Shown here: in pieces, positions 28,207 through 37,723 of the stretch
Position numbering within the stretch: position 1 is the first letter of the stretch
Layout of the letters: each line of letters starts with the position of its first letter
Source: Deltaproteobacteria bacterium
GTDB taxonomy: Bacteria; Desulfobacterota; Desulfobacteria; Desulfobacterales; Desulfobacteraceae
Length of the DNA: 64,000 nucleotides
Assembly: GCA_027858995.1 (NCBI GenBank)
Contig: JAQIBP010000039.1
Span: 1 to 64,000 of the forward strand
Direction of reading: 5' to 3'
Notes under the pieces: generated by a model
The model's database searches: none
Seen by the model: the letters and a program-made list of their open reading frames with translations, nothing else
Told to the model about the DNA's origin: nothing
Program-made: the position numbers and the translations under genes

Positions 28207-28641
28207 TTAAATTTCAACATTGACAGGTTGTTGAGCAGCATGGGGATGCTGATCGCCTGTATATATAAATAATTTTTTACCAAGCTTTCTACCAAGTTTA
28301 TTTTTGGGAAGCATTCCTTTTACCGCTTTTTTAAGCACTTCTTCAGGTTTCTTTTCCAGAAGTTCTTTTGCTGTTGTGGACTTCAGACTGCCAATATATC
28401 CTGAATGACGATAATATTTTTTTTGATCCATCTTATTGCCGGTCAAACGAATTTTATCAGCATTAACAACAACAACCCAGTCGCCTGTATCAACATGGGG
28501 GGTATAGAGAGGGTTGTGTTTTCCACGAATTCTATAAGCTACCTGGGATGCAAGCCTGCCAAGAATTTTGTCTTTTGCGTCAATAACGCACCAGTTTCCT
28601 TTGTTGTCGGATCTTTTTGCACTATAAGTATATTTTTTCAA
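28207..28641 (-). CDS. rplM: 50S ribosomal protein L13
   Basis: The protein (144 residues from TTG 28639-28641) has the L13 start [48 protein letters not shown] and [11 protein letters not shown] chose this TTG because AGGAG precedes it at a suitable distance and the length then matches the family; the frame is open to a GTG at 28668. It pairs with rpsI. Confidence 0.95.
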   Translation of the reverse strand: MKKYTYSAKRSDNKGNWCVIDAKDKILGRLASQVAYRIRGKHNPLYTPHVDTGDWVVVVNADKIRLTGNKMDQKKYYRHSGYIGSLKSTTAKELLEKKPEEVLKKAVKGMLPKNKLGRKLGKKLFIYTGDQHPHAAQQPVNVEI

Positions 28642-28712
28642 TTTTTCAATGCTCCTATTCATAAACACAATCCCCGAATACTACATGTTTTTCATATCCT
28701 TGTCAAGGAGAA

Positions 28713-29126
28713 TTATAGTTCTATCTGTTTTCCTTTTTTTGATTCAGAAGAAGAATTAAGTGCTTTTAACTCTTTTCCCGCCGGCAGTTTACTTGAAGTT
28801 TTGCAGAGTGCTTCTGCATTTAAAATACCACCATTTTCAACAGTAAGATCTTTATATTCAACCTTGCCCGTACATATCCCAGAGGCAAGGATAATAAGCT
28901 CCTCAGAAGCTGTCAGTTCTCCTTGGAACTTGCCACCAATGGTGATGCTGGTCACTTCAGTGGCACTGGATTCCACACTTCCGTCCTCGGCAATAATCAC
29001 AACATCACCTTTGATTGTACCTATTACCTGGCCTTTGATAATCAATTTTCCTTTGCTTGATATTGAGCCTTCAATTTTCAACTCTCTATCAATGATTGAA
29101 AGGTTTTGATTGTTTTTATTTCCCAC
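28713..29126 (-). CDS. Bactofilin family polymer-forming protein
   Basis: The 137-residue protein is a single right-handed beta-helix domain with repeats of hydrophobic-G-x-hydrophobic spacing (IEGSISSKGKLIIKGQVIG, ELIILASGICTGKVEYKDL), flanked by short disordered tails, as in bactofilins. Bactofilins form membrane-associated scaffolds that localise peptidoglycan enzymes or polysaccharide machinery. It is followed upstream on the same strand by a single-pass membrane protein and an L,D-transpeptidase, which supports a cell-envelope role. Confidence 0.88.
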   Translation of the reverse strand: MGNKNNQNLSIIDRELKIEGSISSKGKLIIKGQVIGTIKGDVVIIAEDGSVESSATEVTSITIGGKFQGELTASEELIILASGICTGKVEYKDLTVENGGILNAEALCKTSSKLPAGKELKALNSSSESKKGKQIEL

Positions 29127-29219
29127 TTTATATCTCCTTAATTTATCTTTGGTTGGATATCTATCAATAATTTACCGACTCTGTTTTCACCTTTAAAAAA
29201 ACAGTGTTATTTTTTTGCT

Positions 29220-30119
29220 TTATTGTGCCTCACTAATAGCAACCAATTTTTCAAAAATCAAATCTTCTTGTTCATTAAAAATAAAAATAGATGCCTTTTT
29301 AAAAAAATCTGGATCTGCCTGGTTTTTGATTCGAAATTTTATTGGTTTAAAATTGGCAATTGAAAAATATTGTCCATTTTTATATTCAGAAGGAATACCA
29401 TTTTTTAAAGTCGTGGGCGGCACAACAAGCCACTGATCTTCCGATATATTGTCCGGTATTAATACAGTAAATATTCTTCCTGACACATCGCCGGGTTTTT
29501 CAGAAATCTTTCTGATATCAAATCGGACGAGAAGATCTTTGTCTGTTCTACTCTTTTCTACAATAAAATTTTCTATGGTAACAGTTTTATTTACAATTTT
29601 AGTTGATTTGGTTAAAGGATCCGACTCAGAAGATTTAACTATTTTATCTGATTCAGGCTCTACTTTATCTTCTTTTTTTTCTACCTTGGCAGACGTTTTT
29701 TTATTTTTGATATATTCAGACTCTGGAGGGGCAGCAGTTGCAGATTTTAAATTCTGTTTCCTTTCAACAGCAGGCTTGGGGGCAATATCAAGTTTTTGTC
29801 CGGAAATGACAAGTTTTGCCATCAAAACTTCCTTTTCTTGGGTCAGTTTATTTACTTTTTCCTGGGCAATAGCAAGCTTTGTTTGAATGGAACTGCTATC
29901 CTTAGATAAATCTGCATAAAGATAATAGAATACTACAGCCGCTATAAAGCAGATAACACCCATGAGAGAGAAAAATTTCACAAGGGCTTTTAAATAGTCT
30001 CCAGATTTCATCTCACCGAAATCATCAACAATAATCACTCTTGTCCTGCGATCTTGTATGTACGGCTTTGGTTTGGACTGAGCTATTTCTCTTTCCAGCT
30101 CTCTTGATATATCTTCCAT
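29220..30119 (-). CDS. Single-pass membrane protein with coiled coil, unknown function
   Basis: I do not recognise this 299-residue protein. It has a charged cytosolic N terminus (about 1-48), one membrane segment (about 50-70), a coiled coil (about 75-105), a Lys/Glu/Ser-rich linker (about 115-180) and a folded beta-rich C-terminal domain (about 183-299) with ENFIVEKSRTDKDLLVRFDI. The layout resembles a cell-envelope scaffold or adaptor. It lies between an L,D-transpeptidase and a bactofilin, 22 and 93 bases away, so a shared role in wall shaping is a fair guess. Confidence 0.75.
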   Translation of the reverse strand: MEDISRELEREIAQSKPKPYIQDRRTRVIIVDDFGEMKSGDYLKALVKFFSLMGVICFIAAVVFYYLYADLSKDSSSIQTKLAIAQEKVNKLTQEKEVLMAKLVISGQKLDIAPKPAVERKQNLKSATAAPPESEYIKNKKTSAKVEKKEDKVEPESDKIVKSSESDPLTKSTKIVNKTVTIENFIVEKSRTDKDLLVRFDIRKISEKPGDVSGRIFTVLIPDNISEDQWLVVPPTTLKNGIPSEYKNGQYFSIANFKPIKFRIKNQADPDFFKKASIFIFNEQEDLIFEKLVAISEAQ

Positions 30120-30141
30120 AATCCACCTTTATTAACAAGTT

Positions 30142-31161
30142 CTAATTTTTTTGTTCCCTGGGTAGTAAACCCTCTGGATTCATACTCCTGAAAAATATTT
30201 TTGCCGCAGTAATTAAAGGAACTTCTTCTCCTTGAATTTTTTTTGAAATCTTTTGAAAAATATCACCTGTAATTTTATAGTCACCTTTTTGATATTCTAA
30301 AAAAAGTTTTCTTTTTCCAATTAATATTTTGCTATTTCCCAATGCCAGATAATAGTCAAACAGAGTCACGAACAGTTGATCATGATAATAAATCCCTACT
30401 CTGCTCTTTGTTACTTTAAAAACAGAGTCAGATTTAGCTGCATTTTTTTTTTCTCTCAACTCAAGCCAATCTGTCCACCAGGAAATCCTGGGCAGATATT
30501 GTGAAGCATAAAATGACAAATAATCATGATAACTGCCTGTTTCAAGGGCTTGAATCCATTGTGATATCATATTGTTGATATCATTTTTCTGTTGTTTAAG
30601 TCTGTCTTTATCAACCATCTTAATTGTATCAACCATAATAACCGGAGTTGAATCAAGATTAATATAGTTTGAAAGCTTTTGGATATTAAAATTTTCCAAT
30701 GCTACACACCCGTTTGAGTCAAAGGGTTTAAGCTTTTTATTAGTACCGTGTATCCATATGGCTGATCCATTTTTTCCTGACTTTTTATCCATAAAATTGG
30801 GGTAATCTGTAGGAAATGCCTTTTGTCCATAAATTGCAGAGAGATATTTATCTTCATATTCATCTTTTAAAAAATAGATACCTTCAGGTGTTTTTTTATC
30901 ACCAGCTTTTTGTTTTATCCCGTCTATTTCACCTGTTGAACAAGGAGCCTTGAATTCAATCAATAAATTTTCAGACTTAAAAGTATAAAGAAACAGGGTT
31001 TGAGTTTTCTTTTCAACTATAATTGCATTTTCACTCTCTGGTAATTCAATAATGGCATCAGGGATAGTATGGTTTACTGCGAAAACCATGGAATTGAATG
31101 GGAAAAACAGTTGTATAACTAAAAACAGTAGACTAAAATTAAATTTATTTAAAACTGACAA
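30142..31161 (-). CDS. L,D-transpeptidase (YkuD) with C-terminal Cds6-like domain
   Basis: The 339-residue protein has a signal peptide (about 1-28), a YkuD catalytic domain with IHGTNK and the catalytic Cys in SNGCVAL (about residue 158), and a C-terminal SnoaL/NTF2-like domain (about 195-325) with SQWIQALETGSYHDYLSFY. This is the arrangement of periplasmic ErfK/Cds6-type proteins that form 3-3 cross-links or attach proteins to peptidoglycan. It follows ruvB by 30 bases on the same strand. Confidence 0.9.
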   Translation of the reverse strand: MSVLNKFNFSLLFLVIQLFFPFNSMVFAVNHTIPDAIIELPESENAIIVEKKTQTLFLYTFKSENLLIEFKAPCSTGEIDGIKQKAGDKKTPEGIYFLKDEYEDKYLSAIYGQKAFPTDYPNFMDKKSGKNGSAIWIHGTNKKLKPFDSNGCVALENFNIQKLSNYINLDSTPVIMVDTIKMVDKDRLKQQKNDINNMISQWIQALETGSYHDYLSFYASQYLPRISWWTDWLELREKKNAAKSDSVFKVTKSRVGIYYHDQLFVTLFDYYLALGNSKILIGKRKLFLEYQKGDYKITGDIFQKISKKIQGEEVPLITAAKIFFRSMNPEGLLPREQKN

Positions 31162-31191
31162 TTGAGCCTCATTTTTCGTGTGATCTTTAGG

Positions 31192-32217
31192 TTATGGTTT
31201 AATATTTAGATGCTGATATGCTTTTGACGATGCTTTCCGGCCACTGCTTGTGCGAAGTACAAGCCCGATTTTCAATAAAAATGGCTCCACAACATCCACA
31301 AGAGTATCGTTTTCCTCCTGCAGAGTTGCGCTTATTGCTTCAATTCCCACAGGCCCTCCCCCATAAAAATTTATTATTGTCTTTAAATAATTTTTATCAA
31401 GGGATGTCAATCCCAAATTATCAATTCCTTCAAGCTCAAGAGCTGCGTTAACATTTTCTTTAGTTACTTTTCCATCAGATCGTACCTGTGAGTAGTCTCT
31501 GACACGTTTTAAGAGCCTGTTTGCAATCCTTGGAGTACCTCTTGAACGTTTTGCAAGTTCTATGGCACCATCATTTGATACGATTGTATGTAAAATAGCT
31601 GCTGAGCGTTTAATAATAATAATCAACTGATCAAGGGAATAAAAGTCAAGAGTACGGAAAATTCCAAATCGATCCCTTAATGGAGAAGATAAAAGGCCGA
31701 CTCTCGTGGTTGCACCAATAAGGACAAATTGCTTCAACTGGTATCTATGACTTCTTGCATGGATACCTTTATCAAAGACAAAATCCACTGCAAAATCTTC
31801 CATGGCAGGATATAAGAATTCTTCAACAATTTTGGGTATCCGGTGAATTTCATCTATAAAAAGGATATCACCCTGCCCGAGATTGGTTAATATCCCGATA
31901 AGGTCGCCTCCTTTTTCCAAAGTAGGTCCTGAAGTGACGGTTAAATCTTTGCCCATTTCATTGGCAATTATATGAGAAACAGTTGTTTTACCGAGCCCGG
32001 GCGGGCCGTGAAACAATATATGCTCCAAAGATTCATTGCGCATTTTAGCGGCCTGTATGGCAATTTTCAATGTTTCAACAGTTGAAGTCTGCCCGATATA
32101 TTCACTAAAACTTGAAGGTCTTAAAGATACAATATCACTGGATTGCTCCTCAGATGTCAAGTTGGGGGTAACAATACCTTTTTTTTCGGAAGAGTAGGAG
32201 AGAATATCATCAGCCAT
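31192..32217 (-). CDS. ruvB: Holliday junction branch migration helicase RuvB
   Basis: The 341-residue AAA+ protein has [12 protein letters not shown], Walker [13 protein letters not shown], Walker [11 protein letters not shown], the sensor [19 protein letters not shown] and the C-terminal winged helix. It drives branch migration with RuvA. It starts 3 bases after the ruvA stop. Confidence 0.97.
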   Translation of the reverse strand: MADDILSYSSEKKGIVTPNLTSEEQSSDIVSLRPSSFSEYIGQTSTVETLKIAIQAAKMRNESLEHILFHGPPGLGKTTVSHIIANEMGKDLTVTSGPTLEKGGDLIGILTNLGQGDILFIDEIHRIPKIVEEFLYPAMEDFAVDFVFDKGIHARSHRYQLKQFVLIGATTRVGLLSSPLRDRFGIFRTLDFYSLDQLIIIIKRSAAILHTIVSNDGAIELAKRSRGTPRIANRLLKRVRDYSQVRSDGKVTKENVNAALELEGIDNLGLTSLDKNYLKTIINFYGGGPVGIEAISATLQEENDTLVDVVEPFLLKIGLVLRTSSGRKASSKAYQHLNIKP

Positions 32218-32220
32218 GAT

Positions 32221-32859
32221 TTATTTTCTCTCCTGAAAAATTTCATCAAAAAGCTCTTCCGGCGTTAAAATCTCTGTGTTTTTTTCAAATGCCTCTTTAA
32301 TTAATCTTTTTGCAGATGCCGGAGAGTGTCCTAATTGTTCAACAAGGACATCTTCAACCTGTTGGCTGATATTGTGCATTTGGGCAGGGATTGTGCCCTG
32401 ATCTTCTGCTATTTCATGATCTGTTACAGCAATAAATTTTTCTACTTTTCCATTAAGGGTAGCTATAATTTTTTGTGCAGTTCTTTTACCAATTCCACTA
32501 AGGGCAGTTAAAAATGAAACATCTTTTTTTTCTATTGCATTTGCCATCTTACCAACAGGTTGACTAAGGGCTTTAATGGCTTTCATTGGGCCAATGGCAT
32601 CTACAGTAATAAATGTCTGGAAAAACTTTTTATCCTCAAGGGTTTTAAAACCAATGAGTACAGGTTTTGGTTGTCTTTCGGTCTGGTGATAATAGATATA
32701 CAGTGAGACAACATTAGCATTATTATCGTCTAAATTCTTAGATCTTAGTTCTGCAACCACTTGAGGGTTCAATAATATTTCGTAGCCAATACTATCTGCA
32801 AGCAGCAAAATGTTGTCAGAATCAAAATGAAGGATAGTTCCCTCAAGGTATCCAATCAT
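32221..32859 (-). CDS. ruvA: Holliday junction DNA-binding protein RuvA
   Basis: The 212-residue protein has the N-terminal OB domain starting MIGYLEGTI, helix-hairpin-helix motifs including LSGIGKRTAQKI, and a C-terminal RuvB-interacting domain. It forms the tetramer that holds the junction. It begins 2 bases after ruvC. Confidence 0.95.
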   Translation of the reverse strand: MIGYLEGTILHFDSDNILLLADSIGYEILLNPQVVAELRSKNLDDNNANVVSLYIYYHQTERQPKPVLIGFKTLEDKKFFQTFITVDAIGPMKAIKALSQPVGKMANAIEKKDVSFLTALSGIGKRTAQKIIATLNGKVEKFIAVTDHEIAEDQGTIPAQMHNISQQVEDVLVEQLGHSPASAKRLIKEAFEKNTEILTPEELFDEIFQERK

Positions 32860-32861
32860 AA

Positions 32862-33338
32862 TTATTTGTACCTGTAGTACCCGGTTAAAGCAAGGCCCAG
32901 CGCATCTGAAGCATGGAAAGGCCTGATGGGTTTTTTGTGTTTTAATAAATTTCGAACAGAACGTTCCACCTGGTATTTATCTGCACTCCCGTTTCCAGAA
33001 ATAATTTTTTTAACCTCTCTTACTGGAATTTCTTCCACACTCAGCCCTGCTTTATATGTTGCCACAAGAATTACTCCTGAAACTTTGCCCAACATAATAC
33101 CTGACCCAGGATATTTTTCAAGCGAGTAAATATCTTCTATCACAACATGATCAGGCTTTTGTTCACAAAGAAAATTTAAGACTTTGGAATATATAGTATT
33201 AAGCCTGAAATTTATAGGATCTTTTGCCTTGGTTGCAATACTTCCAAATGAATAGCCAAGAATTTTTTGTGTGTTTCCTTCAATCACACCTATACCAGTA
33301 CCGGCAAGTCCCGGGTCAATGCCTACCACTTTTACCAT
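32862..33338 (-). CDS. ruvC: Crossover junction endodeoxyribonuclease RuvC
   Basis: The 158-residue RNase H-fold resolvase has the catalytic acidic residues in GIDPGLAGTG, VIEDIY and HASDALGLAL. It resolves Holliday junctions processed by RuvAB. It is first of the ruvCAB run and lies 13 bases after cpoB. Confidence 0.96.
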   Translation of the reverse strand: MVKVVGIDPGLAGTGIGVIEGNTQKILGYSFGSIATKAKDPINFRLNTIYSKVLNFLCEQKPDHVVIEDIYSLEKYPGSGIMLGKVSGVILVATYKAGLSVEEIPVREVKKIISGNGSADKYQVERSVRNLLKHKKPIRPFHASDALGLALTGYYRYK

Positions 33339-33351
33339 AAAAATTAAAAAA

Positions 33352-34221
33352 TCACTTTAAAGTTTTTAATTTCTTTTGAGCATATTGAGCTTCATTTGAG
33401 TCAGGATGTTTTTTTAACAGCTCCTTAAGAATTAGTCTTGCATTTGCTTTTTCACCCAGCTCGGCAAAAGCATACCCCTGTTTTAGTCTTGCTGCAGCCA
33501 TTTTATTGCTGCCTGGATATTTTTCTAATACTTTCTGATACTCCAAAATAGCTTTTTCAAACCATTTTTCAGAATAATAGGAGTCGGCAATCCAGAATCT
33601 GGCATTGTCTGCATTATCAGAATCCGGATATTTGTTTATGAAATTTTCAAACTGGATACGGGCATTTTCCTTTTCACCATCATCAAACAGTTTCTTTGCA
33701 AATGCATATAATTCCTGCTCAGTCTGTTCACCGGAATTTTTCTGAATCTCCTGATTTTTGCTGGGATCTTTTGTAATTGTCGGTTCAAATCCCATATATT
33801 TTTCAAGCCTGATCACTTTTTCATAATTTTTTGAAATAGCATGATCAAGTTGTTCAAGTTGTTTTCCTAAACCCTCCATATCTTTCTGACTGTATTTTTC
33901 AAATTTAAAATTTATCTCTTGTATCAGACCCTCAAGACGTTGAAAATTCTCTTTAAATGTTTGAATATTGTATTGTAATTCAGCATACTCTTCCTGGCTG
34001 AAATTGTGGCTGTGGCCAATCTTTTTTTCCAGATTTTCAAGATCCTGCTGAAGCTTTAACACAATTTCATCTGATCTTTGTTTTTGTTTGGAAAACTGCC
34101 TGTTATTTTCCATTTCCATAGCTGTCACCCTATTTTCAAGGGCAGTAAAGTTCTGGGATTCTACACAGCCACTAATAAGAGGCAGAACAATCACAATACA
34201 AAAAAGATGTTTAATTCTCAT
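33352..34221 (-). CDS. cpoB: Tol-Pal system protein CpoB/YbgF, lipoprotein form
   Basis: From ATG 34219-34221 (GGAG seven bases upstream) the protein has 289 residues. It has a lipoprotein signal with lipobox LISGC, a long coiled coil (about 25-140) and three C-terminal TPR repeats beginning at ELYAFAKKLFDDGE. CpoB coordinates outer membrane constriction with peptidoglycan synthesis. Proteobacterial CpoB is usually a soluble periplasmic protein, so membrane anchoring by a lipid is a variation. It follows pal, as expected. Confidence 0.88.
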   Translation of the reverse strand: MRIKHLFCIVIVLPLISGCVESQNFTALENRVTAMEMENNRQFSKQKQRSDEIVLKLQQDLENLEKKIGHSHNFSQEEYAELQYNIQTFKENFQRLEGLIQEINFKFEKYSQKDMEGLGKQLEQLDHAISKNYEKVIRLEKYMGFEPTITKDPSKNQEIQKNSGEQTEQELYAFAKKLFDDGEKENARIQFENFINKYPDSDNADNARFWIADSYYSEKWFEKAILEYQKVLEKYPGSNKMAAARLKQGYAFAELGEKANARLILKELLKKHPDSNEAQYAQKKLKTLK

Positions 34222-34306
34222 AACCTGACTCCAAAAAATCAAGGGGTAATAATACTTTTCTTATAAAACTTAACGCCTGAACCTGGTCATTATTTATCCC
34301 AATTGA

Positions 34307-34903
34307 TCAATCAATCGCAAAGTGGGCACGCCTGTTTTTTGTAAAAGCTTCTTCTGTTTGACGTGAATCCAGGGGCTGCTCTTCGCCATAGCTTATGGTA
34401 TTTAAACGGGCGGCAGAAACACCAAGATTGATCAGATAAGCTTTTACTGTACTGGCACGGCGTTCACCAAGTGCAAGGTTGTATTCGGTTGTTCCGCGGT
34501 TATCACAATGACCTTCAATAATAACAGATGCTGAATAATTTTCTTTTAACCAGGCAGATTTTTCTTTTAACATCATTTTTGCCATGGAGCTTAGTTTGGA
34601 GCTGTCATATTTAAAATGAATATCCTGATTTTCAAACTCACTCTTTGCTGCCTGCATTTTAGCTTCTTTCAGTGCTTTTTCTTTGACCATCTGATCTTCA
34701 AGGTTTTGCTGGGCAATGCGTTCTTCTGCTGCTTTAGCTTTAGCTTTTGCTTTAGCTTTAGCTTTAGCCTCTGCTTGAATTTTTTCCTGATCTTCTATTG
34801 TGGTTGCATCGGACACAACTGTTTTTTTAGCACATGATACAGTCAAAAAAAGTCCTGCTACAAGAACTGCCATTACAAGATTAATCCACACTCGCTTTTT
34901 CAT
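34307..34903 (-). CDS. pal: Peptidoglycan-associated lipoprotein Pal
   Basis: The 198-residue protein has a lipoprotein signal ending LTVSC, a low-complexity Lys-Ala stretch (about 47-60) and an OmpA C-terminal domain with IEGHCDNRGTTEYNLALGERR, which binds diaminopimelate in peptidoglycan. It anchors the outer membrane to the wall and binds TolB. The Ala-Lys stretch is encoded by a hexamer DNA repeat and may vary in length. Confidence 0.95.
   Translation of the reverse strand: MKKRVWINLVMAVLVAGLFLTVSCAKKTVVSDATTIEDQEKIQAEAKAKAKAKAKAKAAEERIAQQNLEDQMVKEKALKEAKMQAAKSEFENQDIHFKYDSSKLSSMAKMMLKEKSAWLKENYSASVIIEGHCDNRGTTEYNLALGERRASTVKAYLINLGVSAARLNTISYGEEQPLDSRQTEEAFTKNRRAHFAID
34731..34770 (+). 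repeat. Imperfect GCTTTA hexamer repeat within pal
   Basis: About six and a half units of GCTTTA/GCTTTT lie in tandem and encode the (Ala-Lys)n linker of Pal. Changes by whole units would keep the reading frame and only change linker length. Confidence 0.8.
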
Positions 34904-34986
34904 TTTAACTATCCTCCTGTTTATTTAAACCAAACAGTGCCCGACCGAAAACTGCTAATTTTCGCTCAGCCACTCAATACTCATAC

Positions 34987-36369
34987 TTAATTTTTTATAT
35001 TTTTTGACATTGACCAGTCTGGCTGGCTCTGTCTTCCTTCTAATCTTAAAAGCTGTCTCTGATCTGACCCTGATGCATTCATTACAAATATCCTTGAGAT
35101 ACCACCATTTCGATTTGATGTAAAAACAAGCATGCTTCCATCAGGTGACCACGAAGGGTCTTCATTATCTCCAGCATTCATGGTCAATTGTACTGGCATT
35201 TTTAAGTCAATATCCATGACAAAAATATTAATACTGTTTTTTTCTATGCCAACATAAGCAATTTTTTTACCATCAGGTGACCATACAGCAGATGTATTAT
35301 TCAAACCTTTAAAAGTCATTCTTTGCACTCTTTTAGATTCAATATCCTTTATATGAATTTGAGGGGTTCCTGTCCTTTTTGAGGTAAAAACTATTTTTTT
35401 ACCATCTGGTGAAAACCCTGGAGAGACATCAATTCCCCAACTCTTTGTTACTCTTTTAATAATTTCTCCCTTCAGGGTCAACAGATAAATTTCCTGATCC
35501 CCGGAAAAACTTAGTGCTGCTGCAAGTTTCAGTTGACCCGGCATCCAGGCAGGTGAAATATTCATCCCCTTATTATTGGTAGTAAATCCTCTTTTTTCTC
35601 TGATATTTTTTATAAATATTTGAGGATTGCCCTTTGCATAGGAGACATAGGCCAGCCATTTCCTGTCAAATGACAATGATGGGGAGAGACAAATACTTTT
35701 GTGGGTAGTAATCTGTTCAATGTTGTGACCGTCAAAATCACAGACAAATACTTCCTTTTTCCCTTTAACCGTTGAGATAAAAGCTATCTGACTATCAAAT
35801 ATCCCCCATTTTCCTGTAAGTTTATAGGATATTTCACTGCAAAACAGATGTATCATTTTCCTTATTTGAGATCTGGGGCCTGTATATATCTTACCCACCA
35901 GCAACTCTGCTTTAAATGTATCAAAAAATCTTAATTTAAGTTTGACTCTCCCCTGGGTTTCAATAATCTCCCCGGTAATCAACAATTCTGCACCTATTCC
36001 TGTCCAGTCAGAAAAATTAATCTGCCCCGTTTGAATACCTGATTCTGCCGGATTTGAAAGGAATGCAGCAGAATTCATGGTTTTAAGATAACCTGTAAAA
36101 TCAAGTGCCTTTGTTAAAATATCTTTTGCTGTTCTGCCGTCTTCCACCTCTGAGTTATGACCGTTAAAAGCTTTAAAGCGGGTTACAGCAACAGGTGTTT
36201 TCTTTAAAAACGGGTTGCTGATATTGATATAATCATAATCTTTGGCATGTGCTGGCATCAAAGAGATCTCAAGAAAACAAAAGCTTAGGAAACAATATAT
36301 TGCAGACAAAATTATTTTATTTAACATATTATGGCTACAATACAATTTATTCATAACAAAAGAAACCAT
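34987..36369 (-). CDS. tolB: Tol-Pal system beta-propeller protein TolB
   Basis: The 460-residue protein has an N-terminal hydrophobic signal region, the TolB N domain (about 50-180) and a C-terminal propeller with repeated PSLSFDRKWLAY, PGFSPDGKKIVFTS, AVWSPDGKKIAY and PSWSPDGSMLVFTS blades. It works in the periplasm with Pal and TolA. A start nearer the signal peptide (Met6 or Met15) is possible. It lies between tolA and pal. Confidence 0.95.
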   Translation of the reverse strand: MVSFVMNKLYCSHNMLNKIILSAIYCFLSFCFLEISLMPAHAKDYDYINISNPFLKKTPVAVTRFKAFNGHNSEVEDGRTAKDILTKALDFTGYLKTMNSAAFLSNPAESGIQTGQINFSDWTGIGAELLITGEIIETQGRVKLKLRFFDTFKAELLVGKIYTGPRSQIRKMIHLFCSEISYKLTGKWGIFDSQIAFISTVKGKKEVFVCDFDGHNIEQITTHKSICLSPSLSFDRKWLAYVSYAKGNPQIFIKNIREKRGFTTNNKGMNISPAWMPGQLKLAAALSFSGDQEIYLLTLKGEIIKRVTKSWGIDVSPGFSPDGKKIVFTSKRTGTPQIHIKDIESKRVQRMTFKGLNNTSAVWSPDGKKIAYVGIEKNSINIFVMDIDLKMPVQLTMNAGDNEDPSWSPDGSMLVFTSNRNGGISRIFVMNASGSDQRQLLRLEGRQSQPDWSMSKNIKN

Positions 36370-36372
36370 TTT

Positions 36373-37275
36373 TTATTTCAATCCTTTAGGTGTAAACCCT
36401 ATGAGCAAATCATAAGAATGCATTCCTGCAGGTAATGGTGGCAGTGGATTCGCTTTTTTTATGGCTTTTTTTGCAGATTCATCAAGATAGTGATTACCTG
36501 ATCTGGTTTCATAAATTATATCCCTGATTTCTCCGCTTTTTAATATTTTTAATAAAATTTTCACTTCAAATTTTTGGTCCATTCTTGCAAGAGTATCATT
36601 AAAAACCCAATTTTGTTGAAAAGCAAATTGAATAATTTGGTTATATGTATCCTTGGGTGTCCCTTTTTTCCCATAACCAGTGATAGGGCTTTGTTTTGGA
36701 CCCTGATCTTTTATTTTTTTCTTAAGACGGCTCAAAGCCTGTGCAAGCCTGTCCTGATTCTGCTCTTCAATTTGTTCTTCTAATTGCTCTCTTGCCTCTT
36801 TTAAAACTTTATCAGGATCAACTTTTTTTTTGGGTTTAATTTTTTCAACCGGTTTTTTCTCTTTTTTCTTTTCTGGTTTCTTCTTTTGTAAGGCTATTAA
36901 TTCTTTTAAATTCTTGGGTTTTGTTTTTAAACTGATATCAGGTTTTATGGTGGGAATTTTCCGGCTCTTTTTTTTAATGGCAGGCTTTTTAATGTCGGGT
37001 TTTTTGGTTGAAATCTCATCTTTTTGAAGCTTGGCTTCAGTTTCAGGCGATTCTTCAATAAGGGGCTCTGGTGCAAAAGAGACCAGATCAATCTGAATAA
37101 CCGGTGGCAGAGGTTTAGATAGTTTGAACTCCTGCAAAAATATCAAACCGAAAAAAAACAGCCCGTGTACTAATATTGAAATTATAAAAAAAAGAGTTCC
37201 GATTTTTCTACTTTGATCCACAGGATTAAGAAAAGATTTTTTTTGGCCTTGAATAATTTGATTTTTAGAACTCAT
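36373..37275 (-). CDS. tolA: TolA/TonB-type energy-transducing protein
   Basis: The 300-residue protein has one N-terminal membrane segment (about 27-47), a long Lys/Glu/Pro-rich helix region (about 75-190) and a TonB/TolA C-terminal domain with GEIRDIIYETRSGNHYLDES and PLPPLPAG. It spans the periplasm to link TolQR to TolB-Pal. The C-terminal domain looks more TonB-like than in E. coli TolA, but the gene order fixes the call. Confidence 0.9.
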   Translation of the reverse strand: MSSKNQIIQGQKKSFLNPVDQSRKIGTLFFIISILVHGLFFFGLIFLQEFKLSKPLPPVIQIDLVSFAPEPLIEESPETEAKLQKDEISTKKPDIKKPAIKKKSRKIPTIKPDISLKTKPKNLKELIALQKKKPEKKKEKKPVEKIKPKKKVDPDKVLKEAREQLEEQIEEQNQDRLAQALSRLKKKIKDQGPKQSPITGYGKKGTPKDTYNQIIQFAFQQNWVFNDTLARMDQKFEVKILLKILKSGEIRDIIYETRSGNHYLDESAKKAIKKANPLPPLPAGMHSYDLLIGFTPKGLK

Positions 37276-37306
37276 ATCCTGAAACCTTTGAATAATGCTC
37301 TATTGA

Positions 37307-37723
37307 TCAAGATTCATCTTCAGTATCAGGAAGCGTAATCATACCCAGGCTGTCAACACCTGCTTTTTTAATCTTTGAAATCACATTAACAACAATTCCA
37401 TAGGAAACTTTTTTATCTGCTCTGAGATAAACATTTTTTTTATCAAAATTTTCCAGAATTGCGCTTAATTTCTTAGTTAAAAATTCAACACTGACAACCT
37501 GTTCATTAATATATACTTTAGAATCTTCATCAACAGATATAATCAAGCGATCTTCACCACCTTTCAAAGCTTTTGAAGTCGCCTTGGGCAGATTAACATC
37601 AACACCCTGCACCATCATCGGCGCTGTCACCATGAAAATAATCAATAAAACAAGCATTACATCCACAAAAGGAGTAACATTAATATCAGACATGAGTTGA
37701 TCACTGTTAGCACCTAACTGCAT
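37307..37723 (-). CDS. tolR: Biopolymer transport protein TolR (ExbD family)
   Basis: The 138-residue protein has INVTPFVDVMLVLLIIFMVTAP with the proton-path Asp, and a periplasmic domain. It overlaps the tolQ stop by 1 base. It forms the TolQR proton channel. Confidence 0.94.
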   Translation of the reverse strand: MQLGANSDQLMSDINVTPFVDVMLVLLIIFMVTAPMMVQGVDVNLPKATSKALKGGEDRLIISVDEDSKVYINEQVVSVEFLTKKLSAILENFDKKNVYLRADKKVSYGIVVNVISKIKKAGVDSLGMITLPDTEDES

